Both the position numbers and the translations under genes were made by a program. From Apiotrichum sp. Y4204 (taxonomy: Eukaryota > Basidiomycota > Tremellomycetes > Trichosporonales > Trichosporonaceae), in contig JAMYHL010000056.1 of the NCBI GenBank assembly GCA_025531455.1, positions 62,001 to 126,000 on the forward strand: a stretch of 64,000 bases of DNA. Direction: 5' to 3'. Within the stretch, counting starts at the first letter, position 1. Every line of letters begins with the position of its first letter. The notes under the pieces are model-generated. The model worked only from the letters and a program-made list of their open reading frames with translations, was not told the origin of the DNA and did not search any database. Below, piece after piece: positions 34,676 to 46,581 of the stretch.

Positions 34676-35721
34676 TCACACAATCTTCTGCTTATTTCCC
34701 TTCTTCTCAGAGTCCTTGTGCGAGTCGAAGGTGACCTCGGTCTGGAAGCCGCCGGTGACGAGCTTCTGGTCGAGCGCGTATCCGAGGACCTGGACCTTGA
34801 AGAAGCGGCCAATGGTCATGATCCGCTTCATCAACTCGTCCTCCTCCTCGCTCTGCGACACATCGGGTGCCGCGCGCGTCCAAAGCGCAATACGGTAGAA
34901 GCTGCCACGGCACGAGACGATAACACCGGTGATGAGGTCCGAGTCGGCGGGCGGCGCGCCGTCCTGCGGCGTCTCGAATGTCTCGCCAATCGCCGCAAGC
35001 ATCGTGTAAAGCCACATCTTGTCAATCGCGCCCCGCGACTTGTCCTTGGGCACCTGAATCGCCCACTTGCCACCGTTCTTGTTCTGGGGGTCCTCCCACG
35101 CGGGGATGATGCCGTTCTGGTGTGAGTTGTGGTCCCTTACACGCGAGCCTTCCGCTCTCTCAGGACTCACCTTGAACAGGTAGTAGTTGGCCTTGCCGGG
35201 CAGCTGCGACGGGAGGACAATGTTGTTGTACACGCCCCAGAACTCCTCTACCGAGTCAAAGTCGACGACCTTGCGGATGTCGTCGAGCCATCCACCGTGG
35301 CCCATACCTGCCGGTGTGGTCGGGGTCTGCAGGGGCGTCTTCGGCAGTGCCTTGGACTGGGGAGAGTCGAAGTAAAGGGTCCATTTGGAGAAGAGGGGGT
35401 GCTGGGGGTTAGAAAGGAACAAACAATCAGTGCGCGTGTGTTTCCACCGCCGCAGACACGCCTGGTGTAAATCACCACCAGTCCACGCCTTCTCACCTTG
35501 AGGTTGAAGTGCTGGGCATCGTGGAAGACCGTCTTGGGGGTTCCGTCGTCCTCCTTGATCTCGCCCTCCTCGAGCTCGGTCTTCTCCTCCTTGCCCTCCT
35601 CCTTCTTCTCCTCGAGCGGCTTCTCAGTCACCTCGGGCGAGTCGGAAATGTGCGCGGCGGCAAGCGCGTCCGTGAGCGTCGCAACGTTGGCCGCGGCAGC
35701 GGCGGGCGGCAGTGTCGACAT
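34676..35721 (-). CDS. translation initiation factor eIF4E
   Basis: Exons 35721-35497, 35401-35171 and 35116-34676 give 298 residues. eIF4E binds the mRNA 5' cap and recruits eIF4G. The conserved core begins at HPLFSKWTLYF (residue 76). It continues with VEEFWGVYNNIVLPSQL (the eIF4G-binding face), IIPAWEDPQNKNGGKW (cap-binding Trp-Glu pair) and MWLYTMLAAIGETF. The N-terminal 75 residues are Ala-rich then acidic (Glu/Lys). The loop after YFD is about 15-20 residues longer than in the human protein and holds several Thr-Pro dipeptides. Intron 2 (54 nt) is stop-free and in frame, so an isoform with 18 extra residues is possible. TFB3 is divergent. Confidence 0.93.
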
Positions 35722-36503
35722 CGTGGGGATAGGAGTGGGGAGGGAGAGGGGGTTGTCTAATGGAAACACAGAGGGATTGTCGTCAAGTGTCAGGCGAGCA
35801 GTGGTCGCTCAGGAATTTCGGCCGGCGAGAGCGAGAGCGGGGGGATGACTTTTTTTTTTTTCCTCCGCACTGGGTCGTTTGCTTTTGGTTTAAAAGCGCG
35901 CAAAACTGGTATCAGAGTCGCGCGGTTGCAATGGCGAGGTGTGTGTCGTCCAATGCGAGAGATGGGAAAAGCGAGGTGGAGAGGTATTTGTCGAGGTTTG
36001 TGGATGGCAATGACAGAGGATGTGGTCGCGAGCGAGTGGACCTGCACAGTCTCTCTCCAATGTTGGAACCGCATGCGGAACGGCCAGGTTTTCATCCTGT
36101 GAAGAATGAAAAATTATGTGTAAAACTACGACCATTACCGGGCAGGCAGGCCACGTGGCCGAATTGATAAGCTACGCGCTAGCTACGAAGAGGGGGGACG
36201 GTGGAGTCTGGATTGATGATGTTGGATGCTCGATGACAACAGAAAGAACACAAAGAAAGCTGACTCTTGTCTATCTGTCTCCTTTTTCTTCCTCTTTGTC
36301 ATTGCGTTTCTTCACAGCAACGGTAACTGCACATCACATTACGCAGTATATGCACGCGCATCGGTAATCCGCGTCTTGCTAAGCGTGACGGCCACGAAAC
36401 GGAGCATCCAGCGCCAAAAGTGGAGGTCACGTCCCTCGACACATCACCTCATCAAAGGAGAGCTCCACCACTTCCCACCTTTCTCCACTCTTCCCTCTAG
36501 ACA
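35722..36503. other. divergent intergenic region, eIF4E/TFB3
   Basis: This 782-bp region probably carries both promoters. A T11 tract lies near 35849. No gene seen. Confidence 0.45.
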
Positions 36504-37822
36504 ATGTCGCACCCCCGACCCGCCATCCGGCGGCCGATGAATGCCCTCCGGCGTCCCGGCGCCTCCTCTGCCGCCGGCTCGCGGCGAGGGACCCCGTCCT
36601 CTGGCGGCCCAGGCGCTATCTCACGCGGCGGCACCGCTCCGGGATCCAAGGGCGACGACCAGGGATACCTCTACACTGCGGGCGTGCGGGACGCGAGCAA
36701 GCGCGTGCCCGAGTATCGAGTGAGCTGAGGGATTTGGATCGTAGGCTGACGACAGACGGACAATGACGTGTGTCCCGTGTGCCAGACGGACCGGCAGTTC
36801 AACAAGAACCTCCGCCTCCTCGTGTCGCCGTGCTACCACAAGATGTGGGTTCTTGAGAGTATAGGAAGTTTGTCTGACCGTAGGTGCGAGAGCTGCATCG
36901 ACCGGCTGTTCACGCTGGGCCCCGAGCCGTGTCCGCAGTGCGGCAAAGTGCTGCGCAAGGTCAACTTTGCGCACCAGACGTTTGAGGACCTCAAGGTTGA
37001 AAAGGAGATTTCCGTGCGGCGGCGAATGGCCGAAATGTGAGCTGCTCTGATAGTTCCTAAGCTGACGCCAGTTATAACAAGCAGCGCGAGGACTTTGAGA
37101 CGTTGCGGGAGTACGACGACTATCTCTTCGAGGTGGAGGAGATGAGTGAGTGGCTAATCAGCTTCTGTTACGAGCCAAGCTCACACGCAGCGTTTAATCT
37201 ATTGAACGACATCGACGTCGCAGCAACAGAAGAGAAACTCGCAAAGTATCAGGCGGACAACGCGACGCTGATCGCGACAAATCAGCACAAGCTGGCGATG
37301 GAGAGCCTCTCCCAGGCAGAGCGGGACGAGGTGGAGCGGCGCGCGCGTGCTGAGCGCGTCCGCATGATTGAGGACGCGGAGCGCCTCGAGAAGGTAGAGG
37401 ACGAACGGGTCAAGGCGGAGATTGTCGAGGCGCTTCAGGCGGGCGGGCCAAAGGCTGTCCGCGAAATCGAGAAGCGCGCAGCCAAGGCCAAAGCGGACCG
37501 CGCTGCCGCGCTCGCTGCCTCGGTCCCGCCGTCCCTGGCGGCGCTCCTCCGCGCAAAGGAGGTCATAGATGACCGGCCGCATACCCCCAACTCGCCCGCG
37601 TACTCAGGACCATATGTCGCGATTCCGTACGACGACCCCGACAAGGCGTCATGGAGCCACTGGTACACCCCCAAGGGCGAGTATGCCGACGGACGCTCTG
37701 GTGTCGTTTGGGCGCGCGAGGACCGCGACAAGAAGGTGCGCGGCGGCGGGTGGGACATCAACCTCTTCTGGGAGATGGAGGTGCGCAGTGCCGTCGAGGC
37801 GCTCAGTCTCGCGCCCTTGTGA
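36504..37822 (+). CDS. TFB3: TFIIH/CAK assembly factor Tfb3 (MAT1)
   Basis: Exons 36504-36719, 36756-36844, 36884-37036, 37072-37145 and 37191-37822 give 387 residues. Tfb3/MAT1 joins the Cdk7-cyclin H kinase to core TFIIH for transcription and repair. A C3HC4 RING finger covers about residues 77-125: CPVCQTD, CYHKMCESCIDR and CPQCGKVLR. The conserved QTFEDLKVEKEISVRRR follows, then a long charged helix (about residues 200-310). A C-terminal region ends in WDINLFWEMEVRSAVEAL. The first 72 residues are basic, Gly/Ser-rich and poorly conserved. Four introns of 35-45 nt split the RING. Confidence 0.93.
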
Positions 37823-37981
37823 GGGGTTTGTGTCATATGTATTTTATTATCATTATGTTTATCACGAGTACGAATGGGTGTACCAAGTGTCCGGCACGGT
37901 CTGTAGTCTGTGACCGGCCTCTAGCATCTAGACATAAAGATTGTCCAAATTATCTCTCAACGACGGTGTAACCTAGAGATT

Positions 37982-39368
37982 CTAGAACGTGAGAGCGACG
38001 AGGGCCGCAGCGAGGCCGGCGGCAGCCGAGCCATACGCGATGCGGCAGGCGGACGACTTGGGCCCGGTCGCTTCGGGGGTCTTGGCGGTGGTGGTGGACG
38101 CGCCGCTGTCGCCGCTGGTGCTGTTTCCTCCGCCTCCGCCGGCGTCGGTCGAGCCCTCGGTCGTGTGCGTCGCGTTGGAGAAGATGTTGATGTAGTTGAG
38201 CTCAAAGTAGGCGTTCTTGTATGTGTCCGTCTGGTTGTTGATCACATAGGTCGTGTAGCACGTCTTGTCGCCCTCGAGCGCGGGGCACGTCGCCTCGAGC
38301 TCCGTCTTGCTGCCTGCCCAGTCGCCGCAGAGCGTGATCGTGATCGTAAGCGTCTGGTCGCCGAAGAACTTGGAAATGTCGCACGCCGAGGCGGGGTAGA
38401 ATGCGGTCGGGGTGCCGAGCGTCGAGGTGTCGATGCTCTTCGCGTCGGCGGTGAGGTTGGCAGGCACGTTGGGGCGCGAGATGAACCACACCTTGATGTA
38501 CTCCTCCGCAAACTCAGCAACGTAGACACCACCGCCGGCAGCGGCAAAGCCCGCACCGTACGAGTCCTTGTTCTTGTCCTTGACGGTGCACCCCGACGCA
38601 GAGTTGGATGTGACCGAGCAATTGGTCAGTCCGATGTCGCCGAGCTGCGTAACGTCCGGTGTAGAGTAGCACCCGTCGTGGTCCGAGTGCAGGGCGATCT
38701 GGTTGGTCTCCTGATTGTTGATGCCCTCCATAATGTCAATCTCGCCGTCCTGCGGCCAGTTGGGACCCTGCGTCCACATCGCAGGCCACACCGAGCAACC
38801 GTACGGCATGTGCACCGCGTCCATCACCCAGACCGTGCCGGGCGGGTACGCCTTCTTCGTGAGCAGCTTGGGCGCATAGCGCTTCTCGTTGTACGGGACG
38901 AAAGTGGTGTTGTCGACTGAGTGTGAGCAGAGAGCGCATAACAGGTGAGAGACTCAGACGCCATATGTGTGAACAGGAGTAACGGTGCCAGATCGTACAC
39001 ACAGTGTGTATCTGGGCCTCGCCATTCCTATCCCAGCTCCGTTCCGAGACCCATCCCGGACTCACCCTTCAGCACGACGCGCCCCGCATCGTTGACATAG
39101 ATGAGCGACTTGTTCTGCGGCGTGGCCCAGAACACGTCTCCGTTCGTCGTGTTGTCGTACGCCGAGACCGGGAAGTTCCACCCGTCGCTGCGGTGAGTAC
39201 CGAATCGCGTTTATGTGGGGAGGCGGCTGACTCATGACTCAGAGAGCACCGAGCGTAACGCTTCCAGACGGGGACTCACAGGAAGGTCTCGCCCTTGAGA
39301 CTCTCGGCGATGGGGTACGATGCCGCGGCGGCGAGCGGCGCCGCGGAGAGGAGGAGGAGGGGGAGCAT
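37982..39368 (-). CDS. GH16 beta-glucanase, probably GPI-anchored
   Basis: Exons 39368-39280, 39187-39066 and 38916-37982 give 381 residues. The protein has a signal peptide (about residues 1-17). The GH16 catalytic motif DGEIDIMEG is present, with nucleophile E129, D131 and acid/base E134, in the context WPAMWTQGPNW, as in fungal laminarinase-type endo-beta-1,3(4)-glucanases. Many N-x-S/T sites suit an extracellular protein. The C-terminus, a Gly/Ser/Thr-rich spacer followed by a hydrophobic end (GSAAAGLAAALVALTF), looks like a GPI-attachment signal, so a cell-wall remodelling role is likely. Introns are 92 and 149 nt. Substrate specificity cannot be read from the sequence. Confidence 0.88.
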
Positions 39369-40076
39369 AACGAGTGTGGGTCTGGGAGTGAGATGTGGAG
39401 AAATTAAGAGAGAGGGAGAGAGAAAAGAGATGCAAAGGGTATATGTAGCTAGCAATGTCGCTCGGGTTCAGTGGGCCGATGGCAAAAACAACAATGACAC
39501 ACCCACTTTTCGGACAGTTTGTGTGAGAGAGTGAGTGTCTGTGCCTATTTTTGTGGAGAGGAACGCGCAGCTCGCAGCCATCAGCACCGCGCCCAGCCCC
39601 CCTTGGCGCTCCGCCGCAGCTTCAGCCTCGCACGCCTCGGAAGCCGCGCGATACCCTCGGCGCAGCGAGCACTGCGGCACGACTGCACGGCTTCAAATTC
39701 TCGGCGTAGTTGCTGCGCATGCACCGCTCATGATATATGTCATTGGCATGCAGGGCAGAGACAGGGCGGCAAGTAACCGGAGAGCTCTTGAATTCCATCA
39801 GGGAGAGTGGCATTCAGTGCCAAGGTCGTGCTGCTAGAAATGGAACAAGATACAGCGCCGGTAAACCGGAATGAATGAATGAAGATATCTCCATCCTCAC
39901 TGCATTGTTTTCATCTGTCTCTCGCTGGCGCATCGCCTTGTAGACAGGACATAAATATCCTGGCAAGAACCAAGCCACGAAACCACTGGCAGACAATCAT
40001 TATGCCATGCATCGTCACATCGTCGTGTACAGTACACTCTCTGCCTCCTCTGTCCCTCGGCTCTAAAGTGCTCACT
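39369..40076. other. intergenic between two minus-strand genes
   Basis: This is the promoter side of the GH16 gene and the 3' flank of the coiled-coil gene. No coding frame or RNA recognised. Confidence 0.45.
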
Positions 40077-42622
40077 CTACATCTCGCGCTCTGGCGTGCC
40101 GACAGGCCCCCACGGCGGTGGACTGGTAGTGTGCGGCGGTGTCGTACGAGGCGGGGACGAGGTGTGGAATGCTGGCGCGGTTGGCGAGAGGGACGGGAAC
40201 TCGACGCGTTCCTTGACGGCGCGAAACGCAGGTGTTGTGCGTCCGCCGGCGGGTTGTGGTGGTGGGGCGCCAATGACGCCTGGACCCGGTCCGCCTGCGG
40301 CAAGAGCATTGCTCGTCGGTGCAAGTACTGCGCGGGTGACGATTGACGCCAGGCTCGGACCACCAGCTGCTGGCGGACGGGACGCGGGTGGGGCCTGGCT
40401 GGGGAGCGGGGGGAATGCTGGGGCGAGAGATGATTTTGACGAAGTGGAGCTCGACGACGACGACGCCTGAGCCTGCTGCTCGGCAAGCACGCTCGGTGGG
40501 GGGTGAAAGTTGGGTGTTGGGCGCGGGCGCACGCTGTTGGGAAGGTAGATGCGGTGCTGGAGTTGCGGCGGCATGAATGCAGTGTGTAGTGCTGGATCAA
40601 AGGGTGCGCCTCCTGGACCAGACCCAGGACCTGGAGCAGGACCAGAACCGGGACCAGAGTTGGCGAGAGAAGAGGGCATGAACGGCGCAGCGGCGGGGTT
40701 CGGCCCCGGCGTGCTCCGCGTCTGGTTCGCGTGGCTCCCGTGAGTCCCATGTGTTGTGTGGCTTGTATGGCTGCCGTGGGTAGAGGAGCCCTTGGCCGGC
40801 CACGCAGGGGAAGGTGGATTGTTCGGGAAGAAGGTCTGGTTCACTGTCGGGCTCTGCTGAGGGGGGGCTGGACGCGATCCGCCAGACGGATACCGGTGGA
40901 ATGTGCCGCGCGGGCGGAATCCAGGTCCGGCGGGGTAGTTGTTACCTTGGCCCTGGGGAAGATTGCTCATGCTCGGGTGCGATGACAGCGAGCGGCCCTC
41001 AAAGTTGGGATTCGGGTTAAACTCGTGGCCCTGCTCCCACCTCAGACCCGGGTAGTATCCTGGTCTGCGGACGGTCTTGCTCTCCTCCGTCTTGCGCGCG
41101 ACCTCTTCACGCTGCTTCTCCAGCTCGTCAAGCTTTTTCTGGAGCTCGGCGCGCTCAGAGTCCTTCTTCTCCTTACGCGCGCGCACCTTGTCGATCTTGT
41201 TGTTCAGGTCGGCAAGTTTCTTGTCCTCGTCTGCGCGCGCTTGCTTGTCTGCCTCAAGCGCTTCCTCCTCGCGTTGCTTGACTTTGTTCCACTCGACGCG
41301 CACGCCAGCCATCTCGACGTTCACCGCTTTCAGCCGCGCCTCAATGTCCGGCATGCCGGTCTTGACCGCCTCGGCCTCCTTGTTTGCTGCCTCAGCCCCG
41401 GCCCAGCCCTGCTTGACCTGCTCCTGTAGCGCGAGGTACTTTTGCTTATTCCGCTGGTCGTTGCTCCCGGCCTTTTCGTTGCTGCGCTTCATCTGCTCGA
41501 TGTCCGTGCGCAGCGCAGCCTCTGACCGCTGTGCCGTCTTACGCGCCTCCTTGATCTGCACCTGGAGATGTTCGCGCTCCGCATGCGCAGCAGCGATGAG
41601 ATGACGCGTCTGGGCGGTCTGCGCGTCGATCGGACTCAAAATAGACGTCGGAACGACCTGCTGGTCTGGCGTTGGCGTGCCGGACCGGTTCGGCGACGCA
41701 GGGACCTCGTTCCCAAGTGGTGAAGGGACGGGAGGCGCGGGCGTGGTGTTGACGGAATTTGAGCGAGAACGGGGTCGGGATCGAGAGCGAAGCGAGTTGG
41801 CACGCGAGCGCGGATGCAACGTCGCGCCGGGCGTTGCGGGCGGGATGAGCACCGTGTTGGACACGGGAACTGCCGTCAGCACCAAATAACATGTTCTCAC
41901 GCACCAAGACTCTCCTTGACCTCGGTGGCGAGCCCGACAATCTGGAGCTCTATCTCGTGCTCCTGGCTGGGATCGAGGTCGTAGACAACAACGACAGCAC
42001 GCTCCCGGTCCCACCGCGGCACGCCCTTCTCCCCAGGTGTGCCCGGCGGCGGTGGTGCCGGTGCCGAGGGTTTACTCCTGCGTGTCCTTCCCCCGTCAGA
42101 AGCACGGTGTCGCCTGCGGCGGCGGGGCGCCTGGCCCTGCTCGACGCAGCTGGTGTTCGCGCCCTCCTCCTCCTCCTCGTCCTCCCACTCGCCCTCGTCG
42201 TCGTCGCCGGCTGCCTCCTCCGTGTCGTCGCTCACGTGCGCCACGATCCGCGACCACGGCATCCCGTCAAGCGTGACCACTACGCCGTGACTCAGCATAT
42301 CCTTGAACGTCTGCCCCTCGGCCAAAAGAGACGGATACGGATATGCACCGGGCACGGCGTGTGCTGCTGCGGGATCGTCGTCGTCGTCGAGCGCCTCGTC
42401 GCTGTCCCCCTGTGTACGCTTCTTCTTCTTCTTCTTCCCGTGCTGCGAGCTCGACGTGCCGAGCTGCGACGCGTGTGTCGGAACAGGACACAAAAGCGGG
42501 TTGACTGGCGGAGAACGCGTGAGTGCAAGAGTCACGGACGTCGGGGCGAGCTCGAGGATCGCAATGCTCAAGGGGCGCGTCTGCGGCGTCACCGCGTGCC
42601 ACTGTTGGGAGCCCGGCGACAT
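40077..42622 (-). CDS. coiled-coil/Pro-rich protein, conserved hypothetical
   Basis: Exons 42622-41905 and 41869-40077 give 836 residues; the intron is 35 nt. The N-terminus (residues 1-240) has a beta-rich part (SIAILELAPTSVTLALT; VVVTLDGMPWSRIVAHV; AVVVVYDLDPSQEHEIELQI) that resembles a fibronectin-III-like or similar sandwich interrupted by Lys- and acid-rich inserts. Residues about 330-510 form a long charged coiled coil. The remainder is Pro/Gly/Ser-rich, with a Ser/Thr-His-Gly repeat (GSHTSHTTHGTHGSH). No enzyme motif is visible. A scaffold or RNA-granule-type protein is possible but unsupported. The start is the first ATG in frame, and the frame stays open further upstream without an ATG. 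Confidence 0.75.
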
Positions 42623-43016
42623 CCTGGCGCTGGGATGGGGATGGGAGTGGGGGGCAGGTGGTCGTGCGCCGGCGGGGATGCCGTTTTGGGTATATGTGTA
42701 GGTATGACAAGTGACGATGGTAGAGACAGGATTAGGGGGTAGTGGGAACAGAATGGACAGACACACCGACTCGGAAATGTCATTTCTCGATGCTACTCTG
42801 GCTCTCGACGACGACAACGTCGCCGAAACAGTCAAAAGAACGGAACTCAAAGGCACAGAGCGGAAGTAAATTGCGGACAGTGAGGTGCATCTCCGCTTTT
42901 TAAGGACCCCCAAGTGTCAGACACCAACAATTTCCGGGTCCACCTGAAGCCCTCGATGACCACTTCCAACAACAACAATCTCTCCAATCTTTTCAACCCA
43001 CTACATAACGCCCACG
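42623..43016. other. short divergent promoter region
   Basis: The 394 bp between the coiled-coil gene (-) and DPH6 (+) are probably a bidirectional promoter. No strong TATA element or repeat was seen. Confidence 0.45.
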
Positions 43017-45279
43017 ATGTCGTCGCTCACGGGGCCGAAACACAAGGTCATTGGCCTCGTGTCCGGTGGGAAGGACAGCTGCTTCAACCTGATGCACACC
43101 GTCGCGAACGGACACGAGATCGTCGCTCTGGCAACCCTCACGCCACCAGCAGGAACAGGTGGGTAGTAGGACTAACAACTCTGACCGCAGACGAGCTCGA
43201 CTCGCACATGTATCAGTCTATCGGGACCACTCTTCCGCCCTTGATTGCGCGTGCTATGGGACTGCCTCACTACTCTCGCGTGATCACCGGCGGCGCACTT
43301 GAGCAGGGCGCCGAGTACGGATCGAGGGAAGGCTGCGAAGGGAGGGAAGGCGACGAGACGGAGGACCTGACCGCGCTGCTCCGGGACGTCATGGTGAGTT
43401 TGTTCTGCAATGTTGATTTGACTCTCAGGCAAAACACCCCGAGGCGACGGCGATCTCGTCGGGCGCGATTCTGAGCAATTATCAGCGCCTGCGGATCGAG
43501 CACGTTTGCGGGCGGCTCGGACTCACATCCCTTGCGTATCTGTGGCAGAGCGAGCAGCTGCCATTGGTTGAGCGCATGGTGGCGAGTGGGCTCGAGGCCG
43601 TGCTTGTCAAGGTCGCTGGCGTGGGCCTGACGACAAAGTGTCTAGGGAAGAGTCTGGGCCAGCTCTATCCCCTGCTCTCGCGTCTGGTCAGTTGTTACAT
43701 GCGGTCCTTTAAAACTGACATGCAGCAAGCGCAGTACGGTGCCCATCCCGCAGGAGAAGGAGGAGAATACGAGACATTTACGCTCGACACGCCGCTGTTC
43801 TCGCACCGGATCGAGATCAGGAGCTCGGAAGTTGTCGTCACTGACCCGGAGCCGAGCCTTGTCGCGTACCTACGCATTGAGGAGGCGGAGCTGGAGCTCA
43901 AGGAGGGATGGACGCGGCCGACCGTGCCGGAACTGAGGGAACTGCTGGGATTGGAGGAAGAGGAGGGAATGGAAGGACTGGATGAGGAAAGCAGGGAGCT
44001 CTTGGAGAGTCTGGCCATCAAGACGGAAGACAGCAGCGCGAGTACGGGAAACACTGAAATTGCCCCACAAGCAGCACCATCTGAACTATCGTTTGGACGG
44101 TGCGGCAGCTGGTTCGCCATCTCGGGCTGCGCGATACCCGGCGAAACAGTAGGCGATGAGCTACTTGCTCTCCTCGACAACATAAAAGGTGGGTGCGCGT
44201 TTTACTATATCCTAACCCACCAGCGCGCCTCACATCCGAGGGTCTCGCGCTCACGCAGGCCGCACACATCACCCTCCTCCTCTCCAGCATGTCCGACTTT
44301 GCCGCCGCGAACGCAGCGTACATCTCTTACTTTGGCACGTCCCCGCCTTCGCGCGCATGCGTCGCCCTTCCGATGGGAGAACGCCTGCGCGTCGAGATCG
44401 TCGGTTGCGAAACCGCCGCCCGGTCCGCACTCCACGTCCAGGGGGTGAGCTACTGGGCGCCGGCGAACATTGGTCCCTACTCGCAGGCCGTGACTGCCGA
44501 TTCCAGACTACACATCGCGGGACAGATCGCGCTCCACCCGCCAACTCTGACCATCGCGAACGCCTCCACCGCGTACCAGTCCGTCCTCGCGCTGCAGCAC
44601 GTGCGCCGCATCTTGTCCGCCCTCCGCGATCCCAACGCCACAGGCGGCGGATGGACCGGCTGGCTCGAGGGGTGTACGGCTTGGTGGACGCGGGACGTGG
44701 ATACCGTCCGCGCAGCTTGGAAGCACTGGGCGCTATCCGTGGGTATGAATACCTGAAAGCAACTGACCCAGCAGCAGGAATGCGCCCTCGCGCCCGTGGT
44801 ATTCGTGCGCGCCGCTGAGCTGCCCCGTGGAGCCGGCGCAGAGTTCCAGGTAAACGTGCACACGGGGCGGGAGAGCTCCAGCGATTGGAGGAAAGACGAA
44901 TGCGACGATTCCGATTCCGACGACGACGACGACGACGTGACTCACCTACGTCCAATGTATTCATCGGGTGCAATCCCAGGCGGATACTGGGAGGCGTGCC
45001 GCGCCCCGCGCAGGCGAAGCGGGGCGCGCGCGGCCGTCTTCCTTGCTGGGTCTGCGGACGTCCCGAATCTGGCGGATATTTTGTCGCGCGCGGTGTGTGT
45101 GCGCGTGTACCATTCCACACCTATCAGTCGTGAGTCCACTCGAGTGTTAGTCAGATGCTGTCCTGATGCCAGATTCCCCGGTCCGGGTCGATGCGCCAGT
45201 CACATTCGTGCCTGTGCTCGAGGTGCGAGACCGGAAAGGCAAGGAGTATCCCTTGGCTGTTGAGGTGTTTGCAACATAG
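43017..45279 (+). CDS. DPH6: diphthine-ammonia ligase Dph6 with RidA-like region
   Basis: Exons 43017-43158, 43191-43393, 43429-43686, 43726-44188, 44224-44738, 44775-45129 and 45173-45279 give 680 residues. Dph6 performs the last step of diphthamide formation on eEF2, amidating diphthine with ATP. The PP-loop VSGGKDS is at residues 15-21, and GEGGEYETFTLDTPLF, the family hallmark, is near 207-222. The C-terminal half has RidA/YjgF-like segments (YWAPANIGPYSQAV, then LHIAGQIAL), as in yeast Dph6. An acidic Asp-rich insert lies near residues 570-585. Intron 3 (39 nt, donor GTCAGT) is stop-free and in frame; splicing it restores the family spacing. The acceptor of intron 5 could shift by one codon. 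Confidence 0.9.
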
Positions 45280-45467
45280 ATGTAGAGTTTGTCAATAGAT
45301 TAGTCTGGGTTTGCACTGTTATCATGCCCTGTACACCCTCTCGTTCGTAACCTCGCCTGTCGCAGCCCTTCAATCGACTTTGCCGGCTCCATTACCAAGA
45401 CTGCATCAGCTACATCCGGTTCCTACACTGCTATGATCCTTGATCTGCCTGCTCCCGGGTATGCTGT

Positions 45468-46581
45468 TTACTGGCCCTCGCAGTGGGTCTTGTACGCGGC
45501 CTCGTCGAGGAGCTTCTCGAAGTCGGCCTCGTCGGAGAGCTTGATCTTGGCGAGCCAGCCTGCCGTCAGTGGGTGCAACGGGGGCGAAGAGGAGAACGAA
45601 GGGAGTAGAGCCAGGATGGAAGCGGGACGGTCCTACTAGTATCGCGGAATGGCTGACGACGTCCTAAAGGGAACAACAGCCAAATGCGATATCCGCACTT
45701 GACCTGCCCACCATCACCCATGACACCTCGCTCCCTTCTCTTCCTCTCTCAACTCTCAGACAAAGGAACTCACCGTCCTTGGTGGGCGACTTGTTGACCA
45801 GGCTGGGGGTGTCGCCGAGGGCCTCGTTGATCTCCTCAACAACGCCCGAGACGGGGGCGTAGATGTCCGACGCGGCCTTGACCGACTCGACGCCGCCGAT
45901 GGACTCTGGTTGTTAGTGGGCATCCCGATGAGTGGGTGAGGAAGGAAAGTGGGGAGAACATGGGAGAAATTGGTGTGCGTGAAAACCAGAAAGCGAGAAC
46001 AAGCCATATTCCGGTGTATTCGGTACATGGATGCGGCTGCTTAGATTGAACATCGCGGCAGCCATTTGTCTTTGACCTTGACCGCACCAATGATATCGCT
46101 CTCCACTGGAATCACAACACTCCGCAACACTCCGCCGGACCCGGTTCTTCCCCCCAGTATGCCTTCCCTCTCCTTCCCACCATTCATCACTCACCGCCAG
46201 TCTCCATCTCGGTGCCGACGGCAGGGAGCTCGACGAAGACGACGTCGCCGAGGGCCTTCTGCGCGTAGTCGGTGATGCCGATGGTGCCAACCTTGGTGGC
46301 CGGGTCGTAGGTCACCCACTCGTGGTCCTCCGAGTAGCGGGCTGTCGTTAGGTTCCAGAGCACATAACACGAGCAGGAGAATGGTAGAGAGACAAGCTGT
46401 TGAATAGATGGACGATTCTGCAGCGCATCTATACCTTGCCCATCTGCTCGTTCTCCCCGGACACTCCTCTGCACTCACTCGAGATCCAGCGCATGGCCGA
46501 CATGCGGGGCGCGGCGCGGGGAAGCGCGGCGGCGCGGAGGGCGGCGGAGGCAGGGCGAACGGCGGCGCGGAAGGCGAGCAT
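45468..46581 (-). CDS. GCV3: glycine cleavage system H protein
   Basis: Exons 46581-46479, 46341-46195, 45905-45774 and 45559-45468 give 157 residues. The H protein carries the lipoyl arm that shuttles the aminomethyl group between P, T and L proteins in the mitochondrial matrix. The lipoylated Lys is K93 in [27 protein letters not shown] opens the mature domain and [16 protein letters not shown] matches the family. The first 35 residues are Arg/Ala-rich without acidic residues, as in a mitochondrial presequence. All introns are in phase 1. The gene converges on DPH6. Confidence 0.95.
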
